This document shows, piece by piece, positions 15,747-24,105 of a stretch of 46,706 bases of DNA. How positions within the stretch are numbered: position 1 is the first letter of the stretch; each line of letters opens with the position of its first letter. Position numbers and translations under genes: made by a program. The stretch is taken from the NCBI GenBank assembly GCA_947588785.1, contig CANPZN010000006.1, positions 1-46,706 of the forward strand, written 5' to 3'. The stretch is from Candidatus Gastranaerophilales bacterium. GTDB taxonomy: Bacteria > Cyanobacteriota > Vampirovibrionia > Gastranaerophilales > Gastranaerophilaceae. Under the pieces are notes generated by a model. That model had not been told where the DNA came from and did no database searches. It worked only from the letters and a program-made list of their open reading frames with translations.

Positions 15747-15997
15747 GGGGAACCTCCTTATTATACCTGCTATTCAATTTCTATATTATAATTGTAGCAT
15801 TTTTTTTATAATAATTCATCCTGTCCTTTTATCTAAAGTTATTTAAGTAAGTTGATATGCATTATTCGGCTTGTAAAAAATCATAAAGTAAATTGTTTTT
15901 TTAATTTTAAATTATAATATTTAATTCGATATATACCTTGACTTTGATCAATTACAGCCATTTTATTGTAAATATAAAATATTGCGAAATGTTTCAC

Positions 15998-17131
15998 TTA
16001 CATATATTCCGGATTAATCGCTATCCATTGATATTGTTGATTTTCCTTAGAAGGTTTATCTACAATAAAAGTTCCTCCGTACCTTCCTCTGCCAAAGGTT
16101 ATATAACCTTGTTCAGCCAGATTATTTAATGCTTTTCTTATTGTATTTGTACTTACATCAAATTTCTTTGATAATTCTTGCATTGAAGACAATTTATCAC
16201 CAATATTGTATTCAGAATTTATTAAGTCAATTAATTTATTTTCAATTTTTTGATAATTATAAAAAGCGGCATCATCTGCATTTGCAAAGATTGAATTAAT
16301 TTTAAATGATTCCGAGACTGGATTCTTTGCGTATATAGTACCATATCTTCCCCTTCTCGAAATTAATATTCCTTCATTATTTAGTATACTAACTGCATCA
16401 TGAATTGTTTTTATACTAACATTTAATTCTTTTGACAATTTATCATGTGAAGGAATTTTTTCTCCTAATTTTAAATTATTTATTAAATATTCTTTTAGAT
16501 CATTTGTTACAATAGAAACAAGCGTATCAGATGTTGAAATATCAATATTTGTATAATCATGAACGTTTATTCCGGGAATTTCTTTTAAAATCCAATTAGC
16601 TTCATTTCCTCTGATTTGTTTTGATTCCAGTATACCTAATGAGCATAAATATTCATATGCTAATCTTGTTGTATTTTGAGAAATACCAATATATTCAGCC
16701 ATTTTCCTTGATGAGGGGATTGGTTTATTTATTTTGTATTTTTTTTCAATTATAATACTTTTTATTTTTTCTATTGCTTTGTCACGACGTGAAGTTGATT
16801 TTTTTATATTTTCAAACGGATTTGTCAAATTTGAAATCATTGTGCCTAATTTTTGTTTAGATTTTAAAAAGCCTTCATCTTCTACATATCGTATAGCGTT
16901 TTGAACAGTTCCTATGCTTACTCCCAAATAATTTGATATTTCTGATTTTTTGGGTAATATATCATTTTCTTTTATGGTTTTTTCTTTTACGGAATTTAAT
17001 ATCCAATCAATTAACCATTTTTTTATTATGGAATCTTTTGGTTCATAAGATTCAGTAAAATCAGGTAATTCCGAAGGTAATTCAGTAATCTCAATTTTTC
17101 TTTGTTTAGAAATAAGATTTTGCATATTCAC
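15998..17131 (-). CDS. Regulator built of four tandem GntR-type winged-helix domains
   Basis: The 377-residue protein contains four successive GntR-like winged helix-turn-helix units at about residues 35-100, 118-182, 208-268 and 295-357. Each shows the pattern 'I....LPS...LA..LGVS..TV..A...L...G.L....G.G..': LPKKSEISNYLGVSIGTVQNAI, IPSSRKMAEYIGISQNTTRLAY, IPSHDKLSKELNVSIKTIHDAV, LSSMQELSKKFDVSTNTIRKAL (each quoted in part). Units 3 and 4 retain the wing RRGRYG/GRGRYG; units 1 and 2 are more degenerate. There is no UTRA, FCD or aminotransferase effector domain. Such a protein could bind a long or repeated operator as a monomer or bridge DNA sites. Targets and ligand are unknown; neighbouring genes are the 55-residue gene and a NarL-type response regulator. 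Start ATG 17131 follows a weak purine run. Confidence 0.82.
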   Translation of the reverse strand: MNMQNLISKQRKIEITELPSELPDFTESYEPKDSIIKKWLIDWILNSVKEKTIKENDILPKKSEISNYLGVSIGTVQNAIRYVEDEGFLKSKQKLGTMISNLTNPFENIKKSTSRRDKAIEKIKSIIIEKKYKINKPIPSSRKMAEYIGISQNTTRLAYEYLCSLGILESKQIRGNEANWILKEIPGINVHDYTNIDISTSDTLVSIVTNDLKEYLINNLKLGEKIPSHDKLSKELNVSIKTIHDAVSILNNEGILISRRGRYGTIYAKNPVSESFKINSIFANADDAAFYNYQKIENKLIDLINSEYNIGDKLSSMQELSKKFDVSTNTIRKALNNLAEQGYITFGRGRYGGTFIVDKPSKENQQYQWIAINPEYM

Positions 17132-17227
17132 TCCAATTTTTTATTATTATAAAGCTGATTATAAATCTTTTTGTTATTTTTAATAAAAAAATTAATATTT
17201 CGTTACTTTAAATAAAAAATTGATTTT

Positions 17228-17887
17228 TTAAATAATACCCTCTTTTATTGCTTTAACGGCAGCTTGAGTTCTGTCATCAACAACAAGTTTTTGTATTATA
17301 TTGCAAACATGTGCTTTTGCAGTATGTTCTGAAATGCATAATGTATCTGCTATATCGCTGTTAGACTTTCCTTCAACGACTAATTTTAATACTTCATATT
17401 CTCTTTGTGTAAGATTTGAATGAGTATTTCTAAACATAGCTCTTGAAGTTTGTTTCTTCGGAATTAAACTTTCTTGTTTGTTTCTCAGTATGGGAACTAT
17501 TTTTGGATCAAGCCAAATTGCACCTTCATTTATTGTTTTTACAATAAATAAAAGTAGTTCGGTATTAATATCTTTTATTACATAAGCATTAATTCCTAAT
17601 TGCATAGATTTTGTTACTTCATCTTCACTATTATGTGAAGTTAAAATTATAATTTTTGATTGACAATCTTTATCTTGAATCCTTTTAATTACTTTAAGTC
17701 CTGATATATCAGGCAGCGAAATATCAAGTAATATTACATCAGGCAAATATTGTAAGGCCTTTTCAACAGCTTCTTTACCTGTTTCTGCCTCAGCTATAAC
17801 TTTAAAGCCTTCATTTTCTTCAAATAAAGTTCTTATTCCAACTCGTATTAGTTTGTGATCTTCAACAATCATAATATTTATGGGCAT
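17228..17887 (-). CDS. NarL/FixJ-family response regulator
   Basis: The 219-residue protein has an N-terminal receiver domain (MPINIMIVEDHKLIRVGIRT; acidic pocket E9/D10, phosphoacceptor D55 in VILLDISLPD, T/S in ILTSHN, and the conserved Lys in YVIKDIN) and a C-terminal LuxR-type helix-turn-helix (LTQREYEVLKLVVEGKSNSD, then IADTLCISEHTAKAHVCNII). The start has a strong Shine-Dalgarno (GGGAGGG). No histidine kinase is encoded nearby, so the partner must be elsewhere, as is common for orphan cyanobacterial NarL-type regulators. Its target genes cannot be deduced from the window. Confidence 0.92.
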   Translation of the reverse strand: MPINIMIVEDHKLIRVGIRTLFEENEGFKVIAEAETGKEAVEKALQYLPDVILLDISLPDISGLKVIKRIQDKDCQSKIIILTSHNSEDEVTKSMQLGINAYVIKDINTELLLFIVKTINEGAIWLDPKIVPILRNKQESLIPKKQTSRAMFRNTHSNLTQREYEVLKLVVEGKSNSDIADTLCISEHTAKAHVCNIIQKLVVDDRTQAAVKAIKEGII

Positions 17888-18072
17888 ATTATTTCCCTCC
17901 CATTACATATTATGTTTTTTATTTATCTATTTTAACCTTCTTTAAAAAATTTATTAGTATTATTAATCTTTAATTAAAATTTTAATTTTAATATAATTCT
18001 TATAAAATATATCGTATAAATATATACCTATAATATTTTTGTAATTATATAATTAAATCGAAAAGAAATGTA

Positions 18073-19104
18073 TCAATAATATTTTCTTAAAAGTTTAGTA
18101 TGAGAAATTCTATCGGAGGAATTTTGTTCTTTAATTCTATTATTCAAAATATCAATATAAGATAAATTTAAATCAGGGTCTTTATAAGTAATACCACTTT
18201 TGGAGTTGTATAATTCATAGTCAAAATCTGAAAGATTAGAAATGAAATTTTCATTTAAAGAAGCAGAAGTTCCCATATCAATATTATCGATAAAAGTTTT
18301 TTTAATTTTAAAACCAAGATTTAATAAAGCACTTCTAAAAGGGGTTGATTTTGAATACGAAAGAAAAATTGAATTTGAATTCATTAAAGATTTAATTAAT
18401 CTTAAAAAATCTTCACTCCAAAGAGTAGGATCTTTTTGAGGAGAAAAGGCATCCAAAAATACAATATTATATTTTTGATGAATGTCTTTTAAAATTATTC
18501 GGGCATCATTTAAATGTATATTTAAAATAGAGTCCTTGTAATTATTAGCTTTTAATTCGTTTATCGAACTTGACGATATATAGTTATAATATATATTATG
18601 TAAAAACTGATTATCTATACCTGAACCCTTAACTTTATACGCAGAGTTTATTTCTCTAGCCATAAAAGTTGTTATACGAGGTGTAAAAAATTCCTTATAA
18701 CAGCTATAATATTCATTTAAAATTTTACTTATTTGATATATATCTATCCCGTTTCTTATCAGTTCTGATATTATAAATAATTTTATTTCATCATCTTCAA
18801 TATTATCTTTTATAAATGGTGATAATATAAATAATATTCTGTCTGTATCAATTGCATCAATTCTAAATTTTTTTCTATCTAAAGTTTTTATAATTGCTTT
18901 TGAATTATAACCAAGTCCATAACATATATCTAATATTTTTATTTCATTATTATTCTCTGCTATATTTTTTATATTTGCAGGTTCTATAAATTTTTGAATT
19001 GCTTCTTTATATGCTCCGGTTTTTGAATGATAAATATCATTTATTTCAACATTGTACAATCCGGTTGATCCATCTTCCGTAATATTAAACTTATATTTTT
19101 CCAT
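18073..19104 (-). CDS. MnmC2-like SAM-dependent methyltransferase
   Basis: The 343-residue protein carries the methyltransferase signature of the MnmC N-terminal domain (DUF752): NEIKILDICYGLGYNSKAI binds SAM, and IVFLDAFSPQKDPTLWSEDF and FLSYSKSTPFRSALLNLGF are the substrate-side motifs of the family. MnmC2 methylates aminomethyl-uridine at tRNA position 34. The MnmC1 oxidase half of E. coli MnmC is not fused here; a stand-alone methyltransferase is typical of cyanobacteria and relatives. A helical insertion of about 90 residues (residues 95-185, rich in I, N, Y) separates the SAM motif from the DAFSP motif. An FAD oxidoreductase is divergently encoded 209 bases away, but it belongs to another family. 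Confidence is good for fold, moderate for tRNA specificity. Confidence 0.75.
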   Translation of the reverse strand: MEKYKFNITEDGSTGLYNVEINDIYHSKTGAYKEAIQKFIEPANIKNIAENNNEIKILDICYGLGYNSKAIIKTLDRKKFRIDAIDTDRILFILSPFIKDNIEDDEIKLFIISELIRNGIDIYQISKILNEYYSCYKEFFTPRITTFMAREINSAYKVKGSGIDNQFLHNIYYNYISSSSINELKANNYKDSILNIHLNDARIILKDIHQKYNIVFLDAFSPQKDPTLWSEDFLRLIKSLMNSNSIFLSYSKSTPFRSALLNLGFKIKKTFIDNIDMGTSASLNENFISNLSDFDYELYNSKSGITYKDPDLNLSYIDILNNRIKEQNSSDRISHTKLLRKYY

Positions 19105-19313
19105 TTTATTATTATATTTTAATTATCAAAATTTAAAAATAAATTTATATTTTTTAAAAATTTTATACTATCTCTTAGATATATAACAATAATATTTTTT
19201 TAACAAATAATTTTATTGATATATATTTTGTCGATATATTTTGCAAATTAAAATTATAAAAAAAATTTTTTTGATTATAAAATATTATAATAATATTACT
19301 TAAAGGATAATTT

Positions 19314-20582
19314 ATGAAATATGATGTTGTAATTTTTGGCGGAGGAACTGCAGGAATAGCATGTGCATACATTGCGGCTAAATACAAGTTAAAAACCTTA
19401 CTGGTTGAAAAAACAGATGTACTTGGCGGTACTATAACTCAAGGGCTTGTTACTCCTTCAATGAACGTCAATACTGAAAATATTAATACTGAATTTTTTA
19501 ATGATCTCCTTACTTTTGCCGATAAATATAATGCCAGACATACTTTTGTTGACGGAAATAAGGCATGGTTTAACCATGAATTATTAAAAATAGTTTTTGA
19601 TGATATGTTGACGTCTTATAATTGTGATATTTTATTTTCTTCAGAACCTATTAATATTAACTTTGATTCTATTTCTAAAATGTTTATAATCAATTTATCT
19701 CATAAAATATTATCGTTATATATCGATACAAAATATATTGTAGATGCTACGGCAAACGGAAAAATTTTTCAAATTTTAAATTGTGATTTTCAAAATAAAA
19801 ATCAAGAATATCAAAATCCGTCAATGAGATTTATAATTTCAGGAATTAATGTATCGAAATTTGAAAAATGGATTACTGACATTGACAATAACAGAAATGT
19901 AACTATATCTGAAAAAAATGAGCAACAAATATATATGTCTACTGCCTGTACATGGGATTTAAATAAAAATTGGGCTTTATCTCCCATTTTTGAAAGTGCA
20001 CTCAAAAATGGAGATTTACAATACGAGGATACAGCATATTTTCAACTGTTTTCAATACATGGCATGCCTGATTCATTTACATTTAATTGTCCGAGGATAA
20101 TATTAAAAGAAGGTGAAAATCCATTAAATCCTTTTACATATTCTAAATCAGTAATTCAAGGCAGAAAAAAAATTTTAAGATTATATAATTTTTGTGTCAA
20201 ATATCTTCCCGGATTTGAAAAATCTTATATATCACATATTTCTGATATATTAGGTATAAGAGAATCATATAGAGTAAAAGGGCAATATACATTTACAAAA
20301 AGTGATATTATTTCAGGGAAGAAGCCAAAAAATATTGCACTGTCATGTGATTATCCAATTGATATACATTCTAACAATAAGCAAAAAGACATATTAGAAT
20401 TTACAAATCATTCATACTACCTGCCCATAGAAGCATTAATATCAAATAAATATGAAAATTTACTTGCCGTTGGAAGAATTGTAAGTGCTGACTTTTATGC
20501 TCAAGGTGCAATAAGAACTCAATTAAGCTGTTTTTCAATGGGTGAAGCTGCCGCAAAGTTTATTGCAAAGAAAAATAAATAA
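19314..20582 (+). CDS. FAD-dependent oxidoreductase
   Basis: The 422-residue protein begins with the dinucleotide-binding fold MKYDVVIFGGGTAGIACAY and the downstream acidic residue in LLVEKTDVLGGTITQG. This arrangement and the GG.ITQG loop place it in the 'FAD-dependent oxidoreductase' family (FAD_oxidored) that includes putative xanthan lyase-like and fumarate-reductase-like proteins. The C-terminal FAD contact NLLAVGRIVSADFYAQGAIRTQLSCFSMGEAAA is also conserved. An Arg-Glu-Ser stretch (LGIRESYRVKGQYTF) is a further family mark. There is no signal peptide. The substrate is unknown. It is transcribed alone; ribosome binding site TTAAAGGA. It does not resemble MnmC1 closely enough to assign it as the partner of the adjacent methyltransferase. 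Confidence 0.82.
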   Translation: MKYDVVIFGGGTAGIACAYIAAKYKLKTLLVEKTDVLGGTITQGLVTPSMNVNTENINTEFFNDLLTFADKYNARHTFVDGNKAWFNHELLKIVFDDMLTSYNCDILFSSEPININFDSISKMFIINLSHKILSLYIDTKYIVDATANGKIFQILNCDFQNKNQEYQNPSMRFIISGINVSKFEKWITDIDNNRNVTISEKNEQQIYMSTACTWDLNKNWALSPIFESALKNGDLQYEDTAYFQLFSIHGMPDSFTFNCPRIILKEGENPLNPFTYSKSVIQGRKKILRLYNFCVKYLPGFEKSYISHISDILGIRESYRVKGQYTFTKSDIISGKKPKNIALSCDYPIDIHSNNKQKDILEFTNHSYYLPIEALISNKYENLLAVGRIVSADFYAQGAIRTQLSCFSMGEAAAKFIAKKNK

Positions 20583-20603
20583 TAAAAAATAAAATTTAAT
20601 TTA

Positions 20604-21164
20604 TTAATCCAAATAAAAGGCTGTTACAACTTTATGAGAATCTTCGGCATGCTGAATTGCTTTATGCAAGGTATTTGAAGTATGAGATAAGAAACAAATC
20701 AGTTGTTGACATTCATCAATTATTTCCTTATTACATATCCTGCTGGCATCTGCCAATGTCATCATTGATCTATCCGGATGTTCAATTATATTTGGAACAC
20801 CAATCAATTGATCTTGAACATCAGATGGCTGCTGACCGATAGTTTGAGGTAAAATTACTCTTAATTTATCAGGATTAGCTTTCATGGCTCCTCTAATTGT
20901 TGCAGCATTAGTACCTGATGAACCACCGCTGGTAATTACCGTATTTCCTTGAATGACTAGTGCATATGAAAGAATTTCTATTATTTGTTGATGAGTTATC
21001 GGTAAATTTCTACTGCCTATTATCGCTACTTTTTTTGCTGATTGTTGAATTGTTGCAAGTTCCATTGCTAATGCATCTATTGTATTCTCATCAGTGGATT
21101 TTACGGTATCCATATCATCAAGCGGAACCATAATTTGCTGTTCATTTTTCTTATCTTCTGCCAT
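20604..21164 (-). CDS. DprA/Smf-like Rossmann (SLOG) protein, cyanobacterial type
   Basis: The 186-residue protein has a polar N-terminal tail followed by a single SLOG/DprA-like Rossmann fold: AKKVAIIGSRNLPITHQQII, VIQGNTVITSGGSSGTNAAT (nucleotide/ssDNA loop) and LRVILPQTIGQQ. It ends with a helix pair. Proteins of this size are annotated as 'DNA recombination-mediator protein A' in cyanobacteria. It lacks the extra SAM-like and winged-helix domains of full-length DprA (about 360 residues), so a role in natural transformation is uncertain. It is divergent from the PcrA helicase gene, with 75 bases between the starts, which would suit a shared promoter region. Confidence 0.75.
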   Translation of the reverse strand: MAEDKKNEQQIMVPLDDMDTVKSTDENTIDALAMELATIQQSAKKVAIIGSRNLPITHQQIIEILSYALVIQGNTVITSGGSSGTNAATIRGAMKANPDKLRVILPQTIGQQPSDVQDQLIGVPNIIEHPDRSMMTLADASRICNKEIIDECQQLICFLSHTSNTLHKAIQHAEDSHKVVTAFYLD

Positions 21165-21239
21165 ATTTTTTCCTATTTAGCTAAATTTTTTTTTATAATA
21201 TAATTAATAATATCATAAATTTAAAAAAATAAAAGAGAC

Positions 21240-23705
21240 ATGACAAATATTTTAGATGGATTAAACAGAGAGCAAAAAGAAGCAGTACTTCAAGATAGAG
21301 GTACAGTTCTTGTATTGGCTGGTGCAGGCTGTGGTAAAACTAAAGTTTTGACTACACGTATCGCTAATCTTATAAATAATGGCGTTTCCCCTTATGAAAT
21401 ACTTGCTGTTACTTTTACTAATAAGGCTGCTAAAGAAATGCAGCAAAGACTCTCTTCCATGGTCGGTGAAGATAAATCTTCTAAAATGTGGATTGGTACT
21501 TTCCATTCTATTTCAGGTAGAATTTTACGCTCTGATATTTCGGAATATAAAGATGAAAATGGTCTTTCTTATAATAATAAATATGTTATTTATGATGATA
21601 ATGACTCAAATAATATTCTCAAAAATGCAATTAAACATCTCGGCTTGGATGAGAAAATCTATCAGTATAAACTGATTAAAACCATTATTTCAAATGCTAA
21701 GAATAAAATGTTAAATGCTTATGATTATGCAACAAAAGCTCGGGATTTTAGAACTGAGCGTTATGCTCAAATATTTATGGAATATCAAAAACAACTTCAA
21801 AATAATAATGCTCTTGATTTTGATGATATGCTTGTTCTTGCTGTTAAGCTCCTTGAAAATTCAGATACCGTCAGAGAAAAATATTTTAAAAGATTTAGGC
21901 ATATTCTTGTTGATGAATTTCAGGATACCAATATATGCCAGTATAAATTGGTTAATGCAATTTATACTAATAATCAAGATGAAGATCAGATACCCAATGA
22001 TAAAAGTCTTTGTGTTGTAGGTGATGTAGATCAATCAATATACAGTTGGCGTGGGGCTGATTATAAAATAATTCTTAATCTTCAATCTACTTTTAAAAAA
22101 ACTCATTTGATTAAATTAGAACAAAATTATCGTTCTGCCGAAACTATTCTCGAAGCTGCAAATAGTGTTATTGAAAATAATAAGCAACGTATCAGTAAAA
22201 ACCTTTATTCTAATCTGGGTAAAGGTAATAAAATTTGTTTATATAATGCGGCTAATGAATCTGATGAAGCATTAAATCTTGTAAGAGAAGTAAAACGTCT
22301 TTCCATTACAGAATCTTTATCAGATATGGCAGTTTTATACAGAACAAATTCTCAATCAAGAGCTATTGAAGAAGCTTGCATGGCGAACAATATTCCCTAT
22401 AAAGTTGTCGGCGGTCTTAAATTCTACGATAGAAAAGAAATTAAAGATATTGTTGCTTATATTAAATTTATCTATAATCCTTCTGATTCACAAAGTCTGC
22501 AAAGAATAATTAATGTACCTAAACGTTCAATCGGTTCTGCTACTGTTGATAAACTTATTTCCATATTTGAAAAATCAGGCGATAATTTCCTCGAAATTTT
22601 GCAAAATATTAATGATTATGAGGATTTTTCTCAATCTGTTAAACAAAAATTATCTGTTTTTTATAATATAATATTAGATTGTCAAAGTGCTTATTATAAA
22701 ATGGATTTACCTTCTTTCATTTCTTACATCCTCGATAAAACTTCTTATATTAAGGACATTCAAGAAAATGAAGATGAATCAACTGCTGAAACTCGTATTG
22801 ATAACCTTCAGGAATTTATTAGCGTAGCTAAAGAATTTGTTCCCCAAGATTCAGATATTCTCGGTGAATTCCTTTCTCAAGTTTCTTTAGTTAGTGATAT
22901 TGATTCTTATGTAGATGATACAAATGCACTGACTTTAATGACTCTTCATAGTGCAAAAGGACTTGAATTTGATACAGTTTTTCTTGCAGGTCTTGAAGAA
23001 GGAATTTTCCCACATAGCAGGTCTCTGGATTCACCTTCTGAAATGGAAGAAGAACGTCGTCTTATGTATGTTGGTATTACAAGAGCCAAGAAAAATCTCT
23101 TTTTAAGTTATGCAAAAAAACGTAAAATGTGGGGTCAGGATAAATATTATTCTCCCAGCAGGTTTGTTGCTGAAATACCTTCTCATTTGATTTCTTATTC
23201 TGAATCTGATTATATTACATCTTCTTCTTCAAATTCATCTTATACTTTTTCTAAAGCTGTTGATAATATTAGATCTAAAAATATCTCTGAAAATCCAGAC
23301 GGTAGTATAAAATCCGTTTCTTCTTTCGGTAAAAATTTTATTGCACCACAAAAAAAACTTCAACATAATACTTCTTTTGTTATAAAAAGTAAATCAAATC
23401 TTCAAAAACAAGAAGAAAAAAAACAACAACAAGAAGACAATATTAAAAAATTTCTTGAAGATAATCCTATGAAAAGAAGATTACAGGAAATTGAACAAAA
23501 AAATAATATAAAACAATCAGATTCTATTTCTCAAAATAAATTATCTTCTTTTCAAATAAATGACAGAGTCTTTCACTCAAAATTCGGTCTTGGCAATATT
23601 ATTGATATCCAACAAATCGGTTCTTCTTCTATGCTTATAGTCGATTTTGGCTCTCAAGGTAAAAAGGCTCTTGATGCCTCTTTTGCACAATTAAAAAAAT
23701 TCTAA
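21240..23705 (+). CDS. pcrA: ATP-dependent DNA helicase PcrA/UvrD
   Basis: The 821-residue protein is a superfamily 1A helicase. Motifs in order: Q motif (LNREQKEAVLQ), Walker A VLAGAGCGKTKVL (K33), Ia TFTNKAAKEM, II LVDEFQDTN, III VVGDVDQSIYSWRGAD, IV LEQNYRS, V TLHSAKGLEFDTVF, and VI RRLMYVGITRAKKNL. The C terminus (from FQINDRVFHSKFGLGNI) forms the Tudor-like domain that contacts RNA polymerase in PcrA. It unwinds DNA during repair and removes proteins from DNA. The linker at residues 660-765 is rich in S, N, K and Q and looks disordered. Length is slightly above the usual 720-780 residues because of this linker. Convincing in all respects. Confidence 0.96.
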   Translation: MTNILDGLNREQKEAVLQDRGTVLVLAGAGCGKTKVLTTRIANLINNGVSPYEILAVTFTNKAAKEMQQRLSSMVGEDKSSKMWIGTFHSISGRILRSDISEYKDENGLSYNNKYVIYDDNDSNNILKNAIKHLGLDEKIYQYKLIKTIISNAKNKMLNAYDYATKARDFRTERYAQIFMEYQKQLQNNNALDFDDMLVLAVKLLENSDTVREKYFKRFRHILVDEFQDTNICQYKLVNAIYTNNQDEDQIPNDKSLCVVGDVDQSIYSWRGADYKIILNLQSTFKKTHLIKLEQNYRSAETILEAANSVIENNKQRISKNLYSNLGKGNKICLYNAANESDEALNLVREVKRLSITESLSDMAVLYRTNSQSRAIEEACMANNIPYKVVGGLKFYDRKEIKDIVAYIKFIYNPSDSQSLQRIINVPKRSIGSATVDKLISIFEKSGDNFLEILQNINDYEDFSQSVKQKLSVFYNIILDCQSAYYKMDLPSFISYILDKTSYIKDIQENEDESTAETRIDNLQEFISVAKEFVPQDSDILGEFLSQVSLVSDIDSYVDDTNALTLMTLHSAKGLEFDTVFLAGLEEGIFPHSRSLDSPSEMEEERRLMYVGITRAKKNLFLSYAKKRKMWGQDKYYSPSRFVAEIPSHLISYSESDYITSSSSNSSYTFSKAVDNIRSKNISENPDGSIKSVSSFGKNFIAPQKKLQHNTSFVIKSKSNLQKQEEKKQQQEDNIKKFLEDNPMKRRLQEIEQKNNIKQSDSISQNKLSSFQINDRVFHSKFGLGNIIDIQQIGSSSMLIVDFGSQGKKALDASFAQLKKF

Positions 23706-23829
23706 TTGTTTTTATATTAAGTTTTATTACGAAATAAATATATTTTATATAAAAATTATGCATTTTTTTATTCCGTTTTGTTTTTATATATATACAAACA
23801 GTAATAATATTTAAAAAGAGGAAAAATAT

Positions 23830-24018
23830 ATGGCAAGAGTTTTAATTTCAATGCCTGAAGAATTCTTATCAAGAATAGATCAGGTCGCAGAAGGCGAAAA
23901 CAGAACCAGAAGCGAACTTATTCGCGAGGCATTACGAACATACATTCATAAACAAAAAGTTAAAGAAAACACTCTGGCAATGAAAAATGCTGCTATATTG
24001 GAATCATTGTTAGATTAA
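23830..24018 (+). CDS. Ribbon-helix-helix (CopG-type) DNA-binding protein
   Basis: The 62-residue protein MARVLISMPEEFLSRIDQVA...ENRTRSELIREALRTYI is a classic ribbon-helix-helix fold: an N-terminal beta strand (RVLISMP) and two helices joined by the NRTRSE turn. Such proteins are plasmid or toxin-antitoxin repressors or stand-alone regulators. No toxin gene follows it; a perfect terminator comes 43 bases after the stop. It has its own ribosome binding site (AAAGAGGAAAAATATATG). It is therefore a single-gene regulator, and the target is unknown. Confidence 0.88.
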   Translation: MARVLISMPEEFLSRIDQVAEGENRTRSELIREALRTYIHKQKVKENTLAMKNAAILESLLD

Positions 24019-24060
24019 TCGGCTACAGACTTAAATATGGGAATTGGGGAAATTATTATA

Positions 24061-24088
24061 AAAGAAGCCTAATATGGCTTCTTTTTTT
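24061..24088. terminator. Bidirectional terminator
   Basis: AAAGAAGCC and GGCTTCTTT pair around TAATAT, followed by further T residues, between the RHH gene (plus) and rlmD (minus). Confidence 0.9.
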
Positions 24089-24105
24089 TATCTGTTATTT
24101 ACAAA

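Noticed and set aside
15589-15846. 85-codon plus-strand frame over the 55-residue gene
   Set aside because: It has no Shine-Dalgarno, whereas the opposite strand has a perfect one and a terminator; the plus-strand frame is a shadow.
23830-24018. Toxin-antitoxin module at the RHH gene
   Set aside because: A terminator follows within 50 bases and no second small gene is present on either side.
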